A DNA stretch of 64,000 nucleotides from Alphaproteobacteria bacterium PA2 (GCA_002256425.1 NKIZ01000001.1:1771001-1835000), one strand, 5' to 3'. Numbered from the stretch's first letter, positions 7,786-17,764 are shown. Made by a program: numbers and translations. Notes: generated by a model not told the origin, from the sequence alone.

Positions 7786-9461
7786 GCTCGTCGATGACGG
7801 CTGGAACTGCGCACCTTCGCCTTCCTGGGGCTGGGCGCAGGCTGGGCGATAGGAGGCGGGTCTTCATCCCATCGGGCGTCCACATATTTCTGGCCGGAAG
7901 CGATCATGTCGAGCGTTCCCAGGTCCTGCCCGAACTTTTTCCGATAGGCCCAGTACGCCGCCATGACCTTCTCGACATAGTCGCGGGTCTCCGGCGCCGG
8001 CATGCATTCGATGACCATCAGGCTGTCATCCTCTTCGCCCAGCATCTGCGCCGTTTTCTGCAGGGTGGCCGGTCCGCCATTATAGGCCGCCACCGTCCTG
8101 AGGAGGTCAAAGCCGACACCCTGGTTCATCAGCCAGGTGACATAGTCCTGGCCCACCCGCAGGTTGATGCTCGGGTTGAAGAGCGGGCTCATATCGTCCC
8201 TCAGGCGGGGATTGCCGCTGGCGTGGACCGCCGTTTCGGGCATGAGCTGCATGAGGCCGACAGCGCCGGCTGAGGACACTACGCCGGGATTGAACCGGCT
8301 TTCCTGGCGCACAATCGCATAGACCAGCGCCCTGGGGATGGTGAAGCCCCGGCTGGGATAGAGGGCCGGTGTCGGGTAATCGGGCTCAGCGGACACGCGG
8401 GACAATGTGGCGATCGGCCTGTCTTCGGTCAGCTCTGCGTTCAGGGCGGCTGCCAGGGCTTCCCATTTGCGGCGTGTTTCAGGTGAAGCAAGGGACAGGC
8501 CGACCCTCAGCTCCTGGCCGGATTCCTCGGCCCGACCGATCTGCGCCAGGGCTGCTGCGCGGTGGGCTCTCAGATCGTCACGAACCAGGGCGATCAGATC
8601 AGCCTCGGGAACCACGGGAGGCTTCGCCGCTGGCGGCCGCCTAAAGGGGCGAGGCTCGGTTTCAAGGGGCAAGGCCGAGCCCAGGTTCTGCATCAGGGCC
8701 TGCCGCTCGGCGATCATTCCATAAAAGGTATGCGGTGCGGACGCTGCCTGTCGCAGATAGGTCTCGTTGCGCGCCCGGGCCTTGGGGTCTTTTTCGAGGA
8801 CGGCTTCAGCAGCTCTTGCCGCCCAGAAAGCAGCACCGGCCCGCACCCAGATGTCCTCGGCAGGATCGTGGGACAGTGCGGCGAGATTGCTCTCGGCCTG
8901 TTCAAAGGACTTGAGGCGGTAGGCCGCCAGGCCTGCAATCCAGCGGTCTCCCGTCGCGACAGCAAGGCTCAAGGCGCGCACGGCGTCGCCATTGTAGAAG
9001 GCGAGCCTGGCCTGGCGTCCGCTGTCGACGTCAAACGGCCCTCCGGTTCCTGGGGGCACAAGAATGGTTGAAGCCCATTGCACGCCTGACAGGGCTGGCT
9101 GTGAAAGCGGGGGATCTGATGGAGCCTTTCGCCGCGCCGCCAGCTGGGCCATCCGCTCTGCGGGGGGAAGATCACTGTACTGGGACAGCCAGGCGTTCAG
9201 CTCTGCATAGTTGGACTTGTGCGCTGTCGGATGCATCAACTGGCGGAAGTTGAGATAGCCGCTCAGGGATGGATCGCCGATATCCACTGCCAGCAGGGCT
9301 GCGCCGACAAAGTCGCCCTGGTCTACGGCAGCGAAGGCCTGGGTGTAGCGCAAGGCGTCGTCGGGCGAGAGGGCCTGGGGCGCGGCGGCCCGGGTCGAAG
9401 GCGCAATGAGGCTCAGCCCGATGGCAAGGATCGCGCCCGCCCATCTAGTGAGTCTCGTCAT
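7782..9461 (-). CDS. slt: Soluble lytic murein transglycosylase
   Basis: 559 residues with a signal peptide (cleavage near TRAAA, about 25), a long helical superhelix region rich in AALA-type repeats, and a C-terminal SLT domain. The catalytic glutamate is in IVRQESRFNP, followed by AGAVGLMQLMP and the AAYNGG motif. It cleaves the MurNAc-GlcNAc bond to form 1,6-anhydro-muropeptides in the periplasm. The tail is basic and serine-rich. The last codon shares CTAG with the HIT gene stop. It starts 184 nt before the next gene (udg), also on the minus strand, and is probably transcribed separately or as the second gene. Confidence 0.93.
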   Translation of the reverse strand: MTRLTRWAGAILAIGLSLIAPSTRAAAPQALSPDDALRYTQAFAAVDQGDFVGAALLAVDIGDPSLSGYLNFRQLMHPTAHKSNYAELNAWLSQYSDLPPAERMAQLAARRKAPSDPPLSQPALSGVQWASTILVPPGTGGPFDVDSGRQARLAFYNGDAVRALSLAVATGDRWIAGLAAYRLKSFEQAESNLAALSHDPAEDIWVRAGAAFWAARAAEAVLEKDPKARARNETYLRQAASAPHTFYGMIAERQALMQNLGSALPLETEPRPFRRPPAAKPPVVPEADLIALVRDDLRAHRAAALAQIGRAEESGQELRVGLSLASPETRRKWEALAAALNAELTEDRPIATLSRVSAEPDYPTPALYPSRGFTIPRALVYAIVRQESRFNPGVVSSAGAVGLMQLMPETAVHASGNPRLRDDMSPLFNPSINLRVGQDYVTWLMNQGVGFDLLRTVAAYNGGPATLQKTAQMLGEEDDSLMVIECMPAPETRDYVEKVMAAYWAYRKKFGQDLGTLDMIASGQKYVDARWDEDPPPIAQPAPSPRKAKVRSSSRHRRA

Positions 9462-9645
9462 ACAGGACCTTCCGGAACCGCGACCAGTGGCCAGCCTGGG
9501 CCCGGTCTACCTAGCCGGACTGTTCCTAGAGCTTTATCCTGCGAGACGGAACCGCCTCAAGGGATAAGGCTCCAATTCAAAAAGGCAGGGCAATGTGAGG
9601 CGCGGCAGAGTCCCGGTCTGCCGGGGAGTGGGCAAACCTGCCTGA

Positions 9646-10443
9646 TCAGCGCGCAGGGCGGTCGAGACGCTCGCTCAGGGTCAGAAGGTCCGCCCAGGCC
9701 ATTTTCTTGGCGGCGGGCTGTCGCAGGAGGAAAGCCGGGTGAAGGGTGGCCAGGGCGGGGAGCTCGATCTGACCGTCGGAACTGCGCCACTCAATCCAGC
9801 GGCCGCGGAGGGACAGAATGCCTTCGTCTCGCTTCAGCATGGCCTTCGATGAAGGGCCGCCGACACAAAGCAGAAGTCTGGGCTGGACCAGGGCGATGGC
9901 CCGCTCGACGAAGGGCATGCAGACCGCCTGCTCTTCGGGCGTGGGGTTCCGGTTGCCCGGCGGTCGCCAGAACACCGAGTTGGTGATGAAGACCCGATCG
10001 GTAATCCCTACTGCTGCGAACATCCTGTCCAGCAGTTGGCCCGCACGTCCCACGAAGGGCTGGCCGCGCTGATCTTCCTCCTGCCCTGGGCCTTCGCCGA
10101 CGACAAAGATCGGGGCCTCGGTCGCGCCGCGACTGAAAACCGCCTGCTTGGCGCCCTGAAACTTCAGGGGACAGCCATCGAATGCGGATATTGCCGCCTG
10201 CAGCTCTTCCAGGGTCTGGCATGCCTGCGCCGCCTGCCGGGCGTCCTCGACATGGGCGGAGACGTCCTGCGTTGCGACTGCGGGTTTCTGTCGCCCAGGG
10301 AAGGCCTGAGGCGGGGCCGGGCGAACAACCGGAACCGCCCCTGCGGCGATCCGGTCAATCGGCTCATCAAGCAGAATTGAGTCAATGCCGGCCTCAGCCC
10401 AGAACGCGAGCAGGCTTTCGGCAGTGGCGTCGGCAAGTCTCAT
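9646..10443 (-). CDS. udg: Type-4-like uracil-DNA glycosylase
   Basis: 265 residues with the UDG superfamily motifs: GEGPGQEEDQRGQPFVGRAG (motif A, about 117-136), FITNSVFWRPPGNRNPTPEE, and the C-terminal LHPAFLLR (motif B). It removes uracil arising from cytosine deamination. In the canonical family 4, four cysteines hold a 4Fe-4S cluster. Here only two of the four remain: the first of the CxxC pair is absent (FDGC) and the one before RPPGNR is replaced by Trp. Loss of the cluster is therefore likely; I think this is a known alphaproteobacterial variant. The first 90 residues form a variable linker. Confidence 0.85.
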   Translation of the reverse strand: MRLADATAESLLAFWAEAGIDSILLDEPIDRIAAGAVPVVRPAPPQAFPGRQKPAVATQDVSAHVEDARQAAQACQTLEELQAAISAFDGCPLKFQGAKQAVFSRGATEAPIFVVGEGPGQEEDQRGQPFVGRAGQLLDRMFAAVGITDRVFITNSVFWRPPGNRNPTPEEQAVCMPFVERAIALVQPRLLLCVGGPSSKAMLKRDEGILSLRGRWIEWRSSDGQIELPALATLHPAFLLRQPAAKKMAWADLLTLSERLDRPAR

Positions 10444-10478
10444 TGCGGTCCGAAAATCAATTTTGGCGGCATTGGTGC

Positions 10479-10507
10479 TTGACCGCCCTTGTGCAAGCTA
10501 TTGATAA
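10479..10507 (+). promoter_or_regulatory. Candidate sigma-70-type promoter for the ETF-QO gene
   Basis: TTGACC at 10479-10484 and TGATAA at 10502-10507 are separated by 17 bp, 62 nt before the ETF-QO start. The spacer contains a short palindrome, CTTG-TG-CAAG. Based on consensus matching only. Confidence 0.4.
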
Positions 10508-10568
10508 GTCCCCAAAGGGATCAAGACCAGCCGCTCCTTGATGCGGATGGAAGGGGAGCTTCAGAACC

Positions 10569-12251
10569 ATGAGCCAAGCCGCTGACGCCATCGAACGCGA
10601 AGCGATGGAATACGATGTGGTCATCGTTGGCGCGGGGCCATCCGGCCTTGCCGCGGCGATCCGTCTGAAACAACTGGCCGAAGCCGCCGGAACCGAGATT
10701 TCGGTGGCCGTGCTCGAAAAGGGCTCCGAGGTCGGCGCACATATCCTGTCGGGCGCCGTGATTGATCCCAGCGGCATTCAGGAACTGCTTCCCGACTGGA
10801 AGGAACTGGGCGTTCCGCTTGAAACCAAGGTGAGCCGCGACAAGTTCGTGATGCTGGGCCCGCAAGGCGCGCTGGACATCAGCTTCCTGCCTTTCCCCAA
10901 GTGGATGCTGAACCACGGCAACTACATCGCCAGCCTTGGCAATGTCTGCCGCTGGATGGGGGCCCACGCGGAAAGCCTCGGCGTTGAAATCTATCCCGGC
11001 ATGGCCGCGTCGGAAGTCGTCTATGACGAAAAGGGCGCCGTGAAAGGCGTGGTCGCAGGCGTGTTCGGTGTTGGCAAGGACGGCGAGCCGGGGCCTGACT
11101 ATCAGCCAGGCATCGAACTGCACGCCAAGTACACCTTCATCGGTGAAGGCGTGCGCGGGTCCCTCTCAAAGCAGCTCCAGGCCAAGTTTGGCCTGACGGA
11201 GGGCCGTGACGCCCAGAAGTTCGGCATCGGCATCAAGGAACTCTGGCAGGTGCCGGACGCCAACTTTGAGTCCGGTCTGACCCAGCACACCTTCGGTTGG
11301 CCCCTGGACAACGCCACGGGCGGCGGCAGCTTCATGTACCACTTCGGGGACAACTACGTGTCCATCGGCTTTGTGGTGCACCTGAACTACAAGAACCCCT
11401 GGATCTCGCCCTTCGACGAATTCCAGCGCTTCAAGACCCATCCTTCCATCCGCGGCTATCTGGAAGGCGGCAAGCGCATCGCCTACGGGGCTCGCGCCAT
11501 CACGGAAGGCGGATCGCAGTCCCTGCCTCAGCTCTATTTCCCGGGCGGCGTTCTGCTGGGTTGCTCGGCCGGCATGGTCAATGTTCCCCGGATCAAGGGC
11601 AGCCACAACGCCGTCAAGAGCGGCAAGCTGGCGGCGGAAGCAGCATTTGCGGCCATCACTGAAGGCCGGGGCGGCGACGAACTGGCGACCTATGAAGATG
11701 CCTACAAGACATCTTCCATCGCCAAGGAACTCTGGAACGTCCGCAATTTCAAACCGCTCTGGTCGAAGTTCGGCACAGTGCTGGGCATACCGCTGGGCGG
11801 TCTCGACGCCATGCTCGCCACCATTCTTGGCGGATGGTCGCCCTGGGGCACCCTGAAGCATGGCAAGTCCGACGCCGCCTCGACGGGCCTCGCCAAGGAC
11901 TACAAGGAGATCGTCTATCCCAAGCCCGATAGCGTCCTGTCGTTTGACAAGCTCTCATCGGTCTTCCTGTCGGCGACGAACCACGACGAAAACCAGCCGG
12001 CGCACCTGAAGCTGAAGGATCCCTCGATCCCGATCTCGGTGAACCTGCCGAAATACGGTGAGCCGGCGCGTCTGTTCTGTCCGGCGGGGGTCTATGAGGT
12101 GCTCTATGACGAGCAGGGCGAGAACCCCAAGTTCCAGATCAACTTCCAGAACTGCGTCCACTGCAAGACCTGCGACATCAAGGATCCGTCGCAGAACATC
12201 AACTGGACGACGCCCCAGGGCGGCGACGGCCCGAACTATCCGAACATGTAG
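10569..12251 (+). CDS. Electron transfer flavoprotein-ubiquinone oxidoreductase
   Basis: 560 residues. The N-terminal dinucleotide-binding fold DVVIVGAGPSGLAAA (about 18-32) binds FAD. The central part carries GWPLDNATGGGSFMYHF and GCSAGMVNVPRIKGSHNA, and the C-terminal cluster domain has Cys residues in FCPAGVYEV and NFQNCVHCKTCDIKDP, the four ligands of a 4Fe-4S cluster. The enzyme passes electrons from acyl-CoA dehydrogenases, via ETF, to ubiquinone at the inner membrane. Length and motifs are complete. It may act with the branched-chain/acyl-CoA catabolism suggested by the carboxylase at the window start, though the two are not adjacent. The ETF subunits are not in the window. The TPR lipoprotein gene follows after 55 nt. 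Confidence 0.95.
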   Translation: MSQAADAIEREAMEYDVVIVGAGPSGLAAAIRLKQLAEAAGTEISVAVLEKGSEVGAHILSGAVIDPSGIQELLPDWKELGVPLETKVSRDKFVMLGPQGALDISFLPFPKWMLNHGNYIASLGNVCRWMGAHAESLGVEIYPGMAASEVVYDEKGAVKGVVAGVFGVGKDGEPGPDYQPGIELHAKYTFIGEGVRGSLSKQLQAKFGLTEGRDAQKFGIGIKELWQVPDANFESGLTQHTFGWPLDNATGGGSFMYHFGDNYVSIGFVVHLNYKNPWISPFDEFQRFKTHPSIRGYLEGGKRIAYGARAITEGGSQSLPQLYFPGGVLLGCSAGMVNVPRIKGSHNAVKSGKLAAEAAFAAITEGRGGDELATYEDAYKTSSIAKELWNVRNFKPLWSKFGTVLGIPLGGLDAMLATILGGWSPWGTLKHGKSDAASTGLAKDYKEIVYPKPDSVLSFDKLSSVFLSATNHDENQPAHLKLKDPSIPISVNLPKYGEPARLFCPAGVYEVLYDEQGENPKFQINFQNCVHCKTCDIKDPSQNINWTTPQGGDGPNYPNM

Positions 12252-12306
12252 GCCTTGAAGGGCGAAGGCGGGTTGCAGCAGGGGCGGAATTCATGAGACT
12301 GCGCCC

Positions 12307-13989
12307 ATGACTCAATTCCGCCTCGCCGCCGGTCTCGCTCTCGCTGCAGTCCTTGGCGGCTGCGCAACCCAGCCCCCCCAGATGGCGGACCTGTTTCCGA
12401 CCTCGTCCTATGGCCTCTATCTGGCGGGTAACGGCGCCCTTGCTGACGGGCGCAATCGGGAAGCCGCTGACTATTTCTCCAGAGCCCAGAATCTGGCTGA
12501 CGACAGCGAAGGCCTGGTGGGCGAGCGTGTGTTTGCGTCTTCGCTACTTGCCGGTGATGTCACCCGGGCTGCGGCCATAGCGCCGATTGGTGAAGGAGAC
12601 GAAGTCCAGAGATTTAGTCTCGTCGTTCAGGGAGTAGAGGCCCTGGCCCGTGGCGACGCCAAGGTCGGCCGTCAATTGCTTGCGCCGGAAAAGACACCCT
12701 ATCCCCATAAGGTCCTGGCGGTTCTGCTCTCGCCCTGGGCAGCAGCCATGGCCGGCGACACCCAGTCCTCGGTGGTCCGACCACAATCGAGCGGCGACAA
12801 GGTCGTCGACTATTTCGGCTTGCTCGGACAGGCGCACCTCTACGAGCGGGCTAACCGGTTTGACGAGGCCGAGACCGACTTCAAGATCCTGGCGGCCGGG
12901 GATACGCCGTCCACCCTGTCAGCACTGGCCTATGGCGGCTTTCTGGAGCGTCGGGGCCGGCGGCTGGACGCCATTGCCCTCTATGGCAAGGCTCTGGCCG
13001 GACAGCCCATGGACTCCCAGCTGAAGGCGGCCCTTCTACGGGCTCAGTCCGGCAAGGGCAGGGCGCCGGCGGCGCCCACCCTGAGACAGGGGGCGGCCCA
13101 AGCGATTGTCGCGCCAGCCATTGTCGTCCTGAACGCCAAGCAGAACCAGATGGCTCTGGCCTACCTGCGCCTGGCCCTGAGGCTGGATCCGGAACTCAAC
13201 AATGCCTGGCTTCTGGTCGGTGACCTCTTGCAGGACGCCGGTGACAGGGATGGGGCAAGGCAGGCCTATTCGATGGCCAGGCCAGGTTCACCGGAGTATC
13301 AGGCTGCGCAGTCGAAGCTGGCCTGGTCCTATCAGGCCGCAAAGGACCCGACGACCGCCATCGCCATGGCCCGCGCCATGGCTGCGAAGGGCGACATCGA
13401 CGCCAGGATGACCCTGGCCGACCTGCTTCGGGTCAACGAGAAGTATGAGGAATCCGCCGAGGTCCTCACGGGGATCATGGGTTCGTTACCGGATTGGCGA
13501 CTGCTCTACGCGCGGGGCGTGGCCTATGACCGCGCTGGCCGCTGGGCGGAGGGCGAGGCCGATCTGCTGGCTGCCCTGAAACTCCAGCCTGACGATGCAG
13601 AGGTGCTGAACTATCTGGGTTATTCCTGGATTGACCGTGGCCAGCACCTCGATAGCGCGCTCAGCATGGTCCAGAAGGCAGTCAGCCAGGCGCCGCAGTC
13701 TGGCGCCATGGTCGACAGTCTGGGGTGGGCCTATTTCCGGATGGGTGACTTCAAGAAGGCGGTTGCGACCCTCGAAAACGCCATTGAGCTGGAAGCGGGC
13801 GATCCAGACATCAACAACCATCTGGGCGACGCCTATTGGCGGGTCGGCCGTAAGGACGAGGCCGTATTCCAGTGGCGCAGGGTCCTGACGCTCGATCCTG
13901 AGGCCAAACTCAAGGCTGAAGTCGAGAAGAAGCTGGTCTCGGGCCTGCCCGACCTTGTCGACGGCCCTGTGCAGCCCAAAGGGGTCTAG
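12307..13989 (+). CDS. TPR-repeat lipoprotein
   Basis: 560 residues with a lipoprotein signal (LAAVLGGC, acylated Cys near residue 19) and many tetratricopeptide repeats. Clear examples lie in the C-terminal half: AEVLNYLGYSWIDRG, AMVDSLGWAYFRMGDFKKAV and PDINNHLGDAYWRVGRKDEA. Such proteins are outer-membrane or periplasmic scaffolds for protein complexes; the partner is not known here. The gene lies 55 nt after ETF-QO and 9 nt before ispE, so it may share a transcript with both. A link in function to IspE is not evident; conserved position in relatives would be the test. Confidence 0.85.
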   Translation: MTQFRLAAGLALAAVLGGCATQPPQMADLFPTSSYGLYLAGNGALADGRNREAADYFSRAQNLADDSEGLVGERVFASSLLAGDVTRAAAIAPIGEGDEVQRFSLVVQGVEALARGDAKVGRQLLAPEKTPYPHKVLAVLLSPWAAAMAGDTQSSVVRPQSSGDKVVDYFGLLGQAHLYERANRFDEAETDFKILAAGDTPSTLSALAYGGFLERRGRRLDAIALYGKALAGQPMDSQLKAALLRAQSGKGRAPAAPTLRQGAAQAIVAPAIVVLNAKQNQMALAYLRLALRLDPELNNAWLLVGDLLQDAGDRDGARQAYSMARPGSPEYQAAQSKLAWSYQAAKDPTTAIAMARAMAAKGDIDARMTLADLLRVNEKYEESAEVLTGIMGSLPDWRLLYARGVAYDRAGRWAEGEADLLAALKLQPDDAEVLNYLGYSWIDRGQHLDSALSMVQKAVSQAPQSGAMVDSLGWAYFRMGDFKKAVATLENAIELEAGDPDINNHLGDAYWRVGRKDEAVFQWRRVLTLDPEAKLKAEVEKKLVSGLPDLVDGPVQPKGV

Positions 13990-13998
13990 GTCTGGCGG

Positions 13999-14853
13999 AT
14001 GGCTGGAAACTGTCTGGCTCCGGCCAAGGTAAACCTGTTCCTTCATGTCGGCGCGCCATCGGAAGATGGCTTCCATCCCATCTGCAGCGCCATGGTCTTT
14101 GCTGATGTCGGTGATCTGGTGTCCCTGGACCCGCGTCCGGGCCTGACGCTTTCCGGGCCATTTTCCCCCGGCCTTGATGCTGGAAGCGACAATCTTGTGA
14201 CCCGGGCCATGGGAGCACTCGGCGACCATTTGCCCAAGGGAGCGGGCCTGCACCTTGAAAAGAGACTCCCGATCGCAGCGGGACTTGGTGGCGGATCCAG
14301 CGATGCAGGCGCAGCCCTGCGCCTGTTACGCAGCACCTATGCGCCTGAGATGTCTGATACGGTCCTAGAGGCTCTCGCTGCGAGCCTTGGGTCGGATGGG
14401 GCGGCCTGCCTCTGGGCGAAATCGGTGCTGGCGCAAGGCCGGGGCGAGCGCCTCTCACCCTGGGATCTACCCCCGGACCTGCATGGCGTCCTGGTCAATC
14501 CACGGGTCGCGGTTTCCACGGCGGGGGTCTATCGGAAGTATGACGAGATGGCCGTCTTCTCCGATACGGCTCCGCCTGCGCGTCCGGATCTCTTCGTCGA
14601 TGCAGAGGCGCTGGCCCGCTGGCTGACGAAAACGCGGAACGACCTTCAGTCGCCGGCCCTGGCGATGGAGCCGGTCATCAGTGATGTGCTTGATGTGTTG
14701 GAGTCTGGCCCCGGCGTCCTTCTGGCCCGCATGTCGGGATCGGGTGCGACCTGCTTCGCCCTCTGCAGTGACAGGAGGCGGGCTGAGATCCTTGCCTCCA
14801 GAGTGAGCCAAGGTCACCCCGATTGGTGGGTCCAGGCCTGCAGTTTCAACTGA
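13999..14853 (+). CDS. ispE: 4-diphosphocytidyl-2-C-methyl-D-erythritol kinase
   Basis: 284 residues of the GHMP kinase family: APAKVNLFLHVG near the N-terminus, the phosphate-binding loop PIAAGLGGGSSDAGAALRLL at about 91-110, and the C-terminal MSGSGATCFAL. It phosphorylates CDP-methylerythritol at the 2-OH in the MEP isoprenoid pathway. The segment LGSDGAACL replaces the more usual LGADVPxCL but keeps the Asp. The start ATG at 13999 follows the TPR gene stop by 9 nt. The gene ends before a strong hairpin shared with the convergent amtB gene. Confidence 0.95.
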   Translation: MAGNCLAPAKVNLFLHVGAPSEDGFHPICSAMVFADVGDLVSLDPRPGLTLSGPFSPGLDAGSDNLVTRAMGALGDHLPKGAGLHLEKRLPIAAGLGGGSSDAGAALRLLRSTYAPEMSDTVLEALAASLGSDGAACLWAKSVLAQGRGERLSPWDLPPDLHGVLVNPRVAVSTAGVYRKYDEMAVFSDTAPPARPDLFVDAEALARWLTKTRNDLQSPALAMEPVISDVLDVLESGPGVLLARMSGSGATCFALCSDRRRAEILASRVSQGHPDWWVQACSFN

Positions 14854-14865
14854 CGCCCAAATGAA

Positions 14866-14890
14866 AACGGGGGCCGCAAGGGCCCCCGTT
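14866..14890 (-). terminator. Terminator between ispE and amtB
   Basis: A perfect 10-bp stem, AACGGGGGCC at 14866-14875 and GGCCCCCGTT at 14881-14890, has a 5-nt loop. Read on the minus strand the stem ends in GTTTTC, giving a short U tract suited to ending amtB. On the plus strand no T-run follows, but the stem may still act on ispE. Confidence 0.75.
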
Positions 14891-14915
14891 CCCGGATTGA
14901 CGAACAGTCTCCAGT

Positions 14916-16379
14916 CTATTCGTGCAGGGCTTCCCCGTGGAGGGAAGTGTCCAGACCTTCCACTTCGGCCTCTTCCGACACCCGCAGTCCGGTTGTGAAC
15001 TTGCAGATGTAGAGGATGACCAGGGTGGCGACGGCGGTCCAGGCCATGGTGATGACGACACCCTTGGCCTGGGTCAGGACGTTTGCGCCTTCGCCCAGGG
15101 CATTGATGGTCTTGTCAGCGAGGAGGCCGGTCAGAAGCGCGCCGGCAATGCCGCCGATGCCGTGGACGCCGAAGGCGTCAAGGCTGTCGTCGTACTTGAA
15201 GATACGCTTCACCCAGACTGCGCCGAGGTAGCAGATTGCGCCAGCGACGATGCCGATGATCAGCGCGCCCTGAGGATTGACGAAGCCGGCGGCAGGGGTG
15301 ATCGCGACCAGACCGGCTACGGCGCCCGAGGCGAGACCCAGCATGCCGGGCTTCTTGCGCTCGATCCATTCCACAACCATCCAGGCCAGAGCTGCGGCTG
15401 CAGCTGCGATCTGGGTGTTCAGCATGGCGGCCGAGGCGACGCCGTCTGCAGCCCATTCCGACCCGGCGTTGAAGCCGAACCAGCCAACCCACAGCAGGCT
15501 CGCGCCGATCATGGTGTAGACCAGGTTGGAGGGAGCCATGTTCTCGCTGCCATAGCCCTTGCGCTTGCCGAGGACCAGGGCGCAGACCAGACCGGCTACA
15601 CCGGCATTGATGTGCACGACGGTGCCGCCGGCGAAATCCAGAACGCCCATCTTCGAGAGGAAGCCGCCGCCCCAGACCCAGTGGCAGACCGGCGCGTAGA
15701 CGAACACCGACCACAGGGCCATGAACAGAAGCATGGCGGAGAATTTCATACGCTCGGCAAAGGCGCCGCAGATCAGGGCAGGGGTGATGATCGCGAAGGT
15801 CATCTGGTAGGTGATCCAGAGCATTTCCGGCAGACCCTTGGCGGCGCTGTAGGCCGTATCAACGGTCACACCACCAAGGAAGAAGCTCTTGAAGCTGCCG
15901 ATGAACGGCTGCAGGGCTTCATTCTCGTTGGTGCCGAAGGCGAGGCTGTAGGTCGCGACCATCCAGACCACGGTCACCAGGCAGGTGATGGCGAAGGACT
16001 GGGCCACGGTCGCGATGATGTTCTTGCGACGAACCATGCCGCCATAGAACAGCGCCAGTCCCGGGATGGTCATCATGAGGACCAGAACCGTTGAGGTCAG
16101 GATCCAGGCCGTGCCGGCAGAGTCCAGCTCCAGCTTGACCTGGTGGGGGAGGAGGGCAGGTCCAGGTGCTTCAGCTTCTGGCGCTGCAACAGCGGGGGCT
16201 GCTGCTTCCGGCGCTACGGCCGGAGCGGCTTCAGGTGCGGCTGGGGCAGCTTCCGCCGCCGGAGCGGCTGCAGCAGGCGCAGCGGCGTCCTGCGCTATGG
16301 CGGAAGCTGCAAACGGCGCCCCCGCCAGAGTGGCGGCGAGGACAAGTCCCGCCAGCCTGTTCATTCCAAAGAGTTTCAT
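14916..16379 (-). CDS. amtB: Ammonium transporter AmtB
   Basis: 487 residues from ATG 16379; a longer open frame to 16550 would run across glnK and is rejected. There is a signal peptide (about 1-28), then an unusual Ala/Pro/Glu-rich stretch (about 29-75), then 11 predicted membrane helices of the Amt/Rh family. Typical blocks are GLALFYGGMVRRKN, DFAGGTVVHINAG (with the conserved pore His), NPQGALIIGIVAG and DAFGVHGIGG (second pore His). It conducts NH3/NH4+ across the inner membrane. The gene lies 25 nt after glnK, whose product plugs the channel when nitrogen is plentiful. The long APE-rich periplasmic leader is the only odd feature. Confidence 0.95.
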   Translation of the reverse strand: MKLFGMNRLAGLVLAATLAGAPFAASAIAQDAAAPAAAAPAAEAAPAAPEAAPAVAPEAAAPAVAAPEAEAPGPALLPHQVKLELDSAGTAWILTSTVLVLMMTIPGLALFYGGMVRRKNIIATVAQSFAITCLVTVVWMVATYSLAFGTNENEALQPFIGSFKSFFLGGVTVDTAYSAAKGLPEMLWITYQMTFAIITPALICGAFAERMKFSAMLLFMALWSVFVYAPVCHWVWGGGFLSKMGVLDFAGGTVVHINAGVAGLVCALVLGKRKGYGSENMAPSNLVYTMIGASLLWVGWFGFNAGSEWAADGVASAAMLNTQIAAAAAALAWMVVEWIERKKPGMLGLASGAVAGLVAITPAAGFVNPQGALIIGIVAGAICYLGAVWVKRIFKYDDSLDAFGVHGIGGIAGALLTGLLADKTINALGEGANVLTQAKGVVITMAWTAVATLVILYICKFTTGLRVSEEAEVEGLDTSLHGEALHE

Positions 16380-16404
16380 GTGTTTATCCCCTGGTCCTGA
16401 TCCG

Positions 16405-17096
<692 letters not shown>

Positions 17097-17681
17097 ATGA
17101 AGCGCTTCATTTCCATCTTGGCCATGACCGGTTTTATGTCCGGCGTCGCCTTCGCCCAAACTCCGGCCCCGGCTGCACCTCCGGTCGCAGCATCCCTGGC
17201 GCCTGTGGCGCCGGCGGGCGATGTCATCGACACCCTCAAGGCCTCAGGTCAGTTCACGATCTTCTTGAGATCCGCTGACGCCGTCGGCCTGACCGCCTTC
17301 GTCAAATCCCTGAAGGACGTTACGGTTCTGGCCCCGACAGACACGGCGTTCCGAAGCATGCCTGCTGCCGACATTCAGGCGCTGATGGCTCTGGCCAATC
17401 GTGCCGAGCTGCAAAAGACAGTTCTTTATCACTTCATCCCCGCGCGGGTTCCCACGGCGGACTTTGCTGGGGCTGCGCGGACAGCCGTGACCCTGGCCAA
17501 GCTTCCCGTCGAGATGGAAGGGGGCAAGCCGCCCGGGGTCAACGGCGTCGCCTTTGTCCAGATGGACATTGTCACCTCCAATGGCGTCATTCATGTGATC
17601 GACAGGGTGCTGTCGCCCAATGCGGCGCCGCCCCCGGTTGTCGTTCCGGAAACCGTGGCTCCGGCCGCCAAGCCGAACTGA
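17097..17681 (+). CDS. Secreted fasciclin (FAS1) domain protein
   Basis: 194 residues: a signal peptide (cleavage after AFAQ, about 21), a Pro/Ala-rich linker, then one FAS1 domain. The H1 box is [15 protein letters not shown] (about 75-89) and the second conserved block is [13 protein letters not shown] (about 162-174). FAS1 domains mediate cell-surface adhesion or bind small ligands; a role in surface attachment is an inference. The C-terminus is again Pro/Ala/Val-rich. It ends 31 nt before a strong terminator hairpin. Three ACCGGT copies upstream may control it. Confidence 0.9.
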   Translation: MKRFISILAMTGFMSGVAFAQTPAPAAPPVAASLAPVAPAGDVIDTLKASGQFTIFLRSADAVGLTAFVKSLKDVTVLAPTDTAFRSMPAADIQALMALANRAELQKTVLYHFIPARVPTADFAGAARTAVTLAKLPVEMEGGKPPGVNGVAFVQMDIVTSNGVIHVIDRVLSPNAAPPPVVVPETVAPAAKPN

Positions 17682-17712
17682 CGACTTTCCTTCACGAAAG
17701 CTTGAAGCAATG

Positions 17713-17744
17713 GTCGGCGGGCCCTATGGTCCGCCGACTTTTTT
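17713..17744 (+). terminator. Terminator hairpin between the fasciclin gene and glyQ
   Basis: GTCGGCGG at 17713-17720 and CCGCCGAC at 17731-17738 form an 8-bp perfect stem, followed by T6 at 17739-17744. It ends 20 nt before the glyQ start. It most simply ends the fasciclin transcript. Because it is so close to glyQ it could also act as an attenuator; a weak TTGAAG-N17-TATGGT promoter (17702-17730) overlaps it. Confidence 0.8.
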
Positions 17745-17764
17745 GCGGTTGCGAAGCCACGCCC

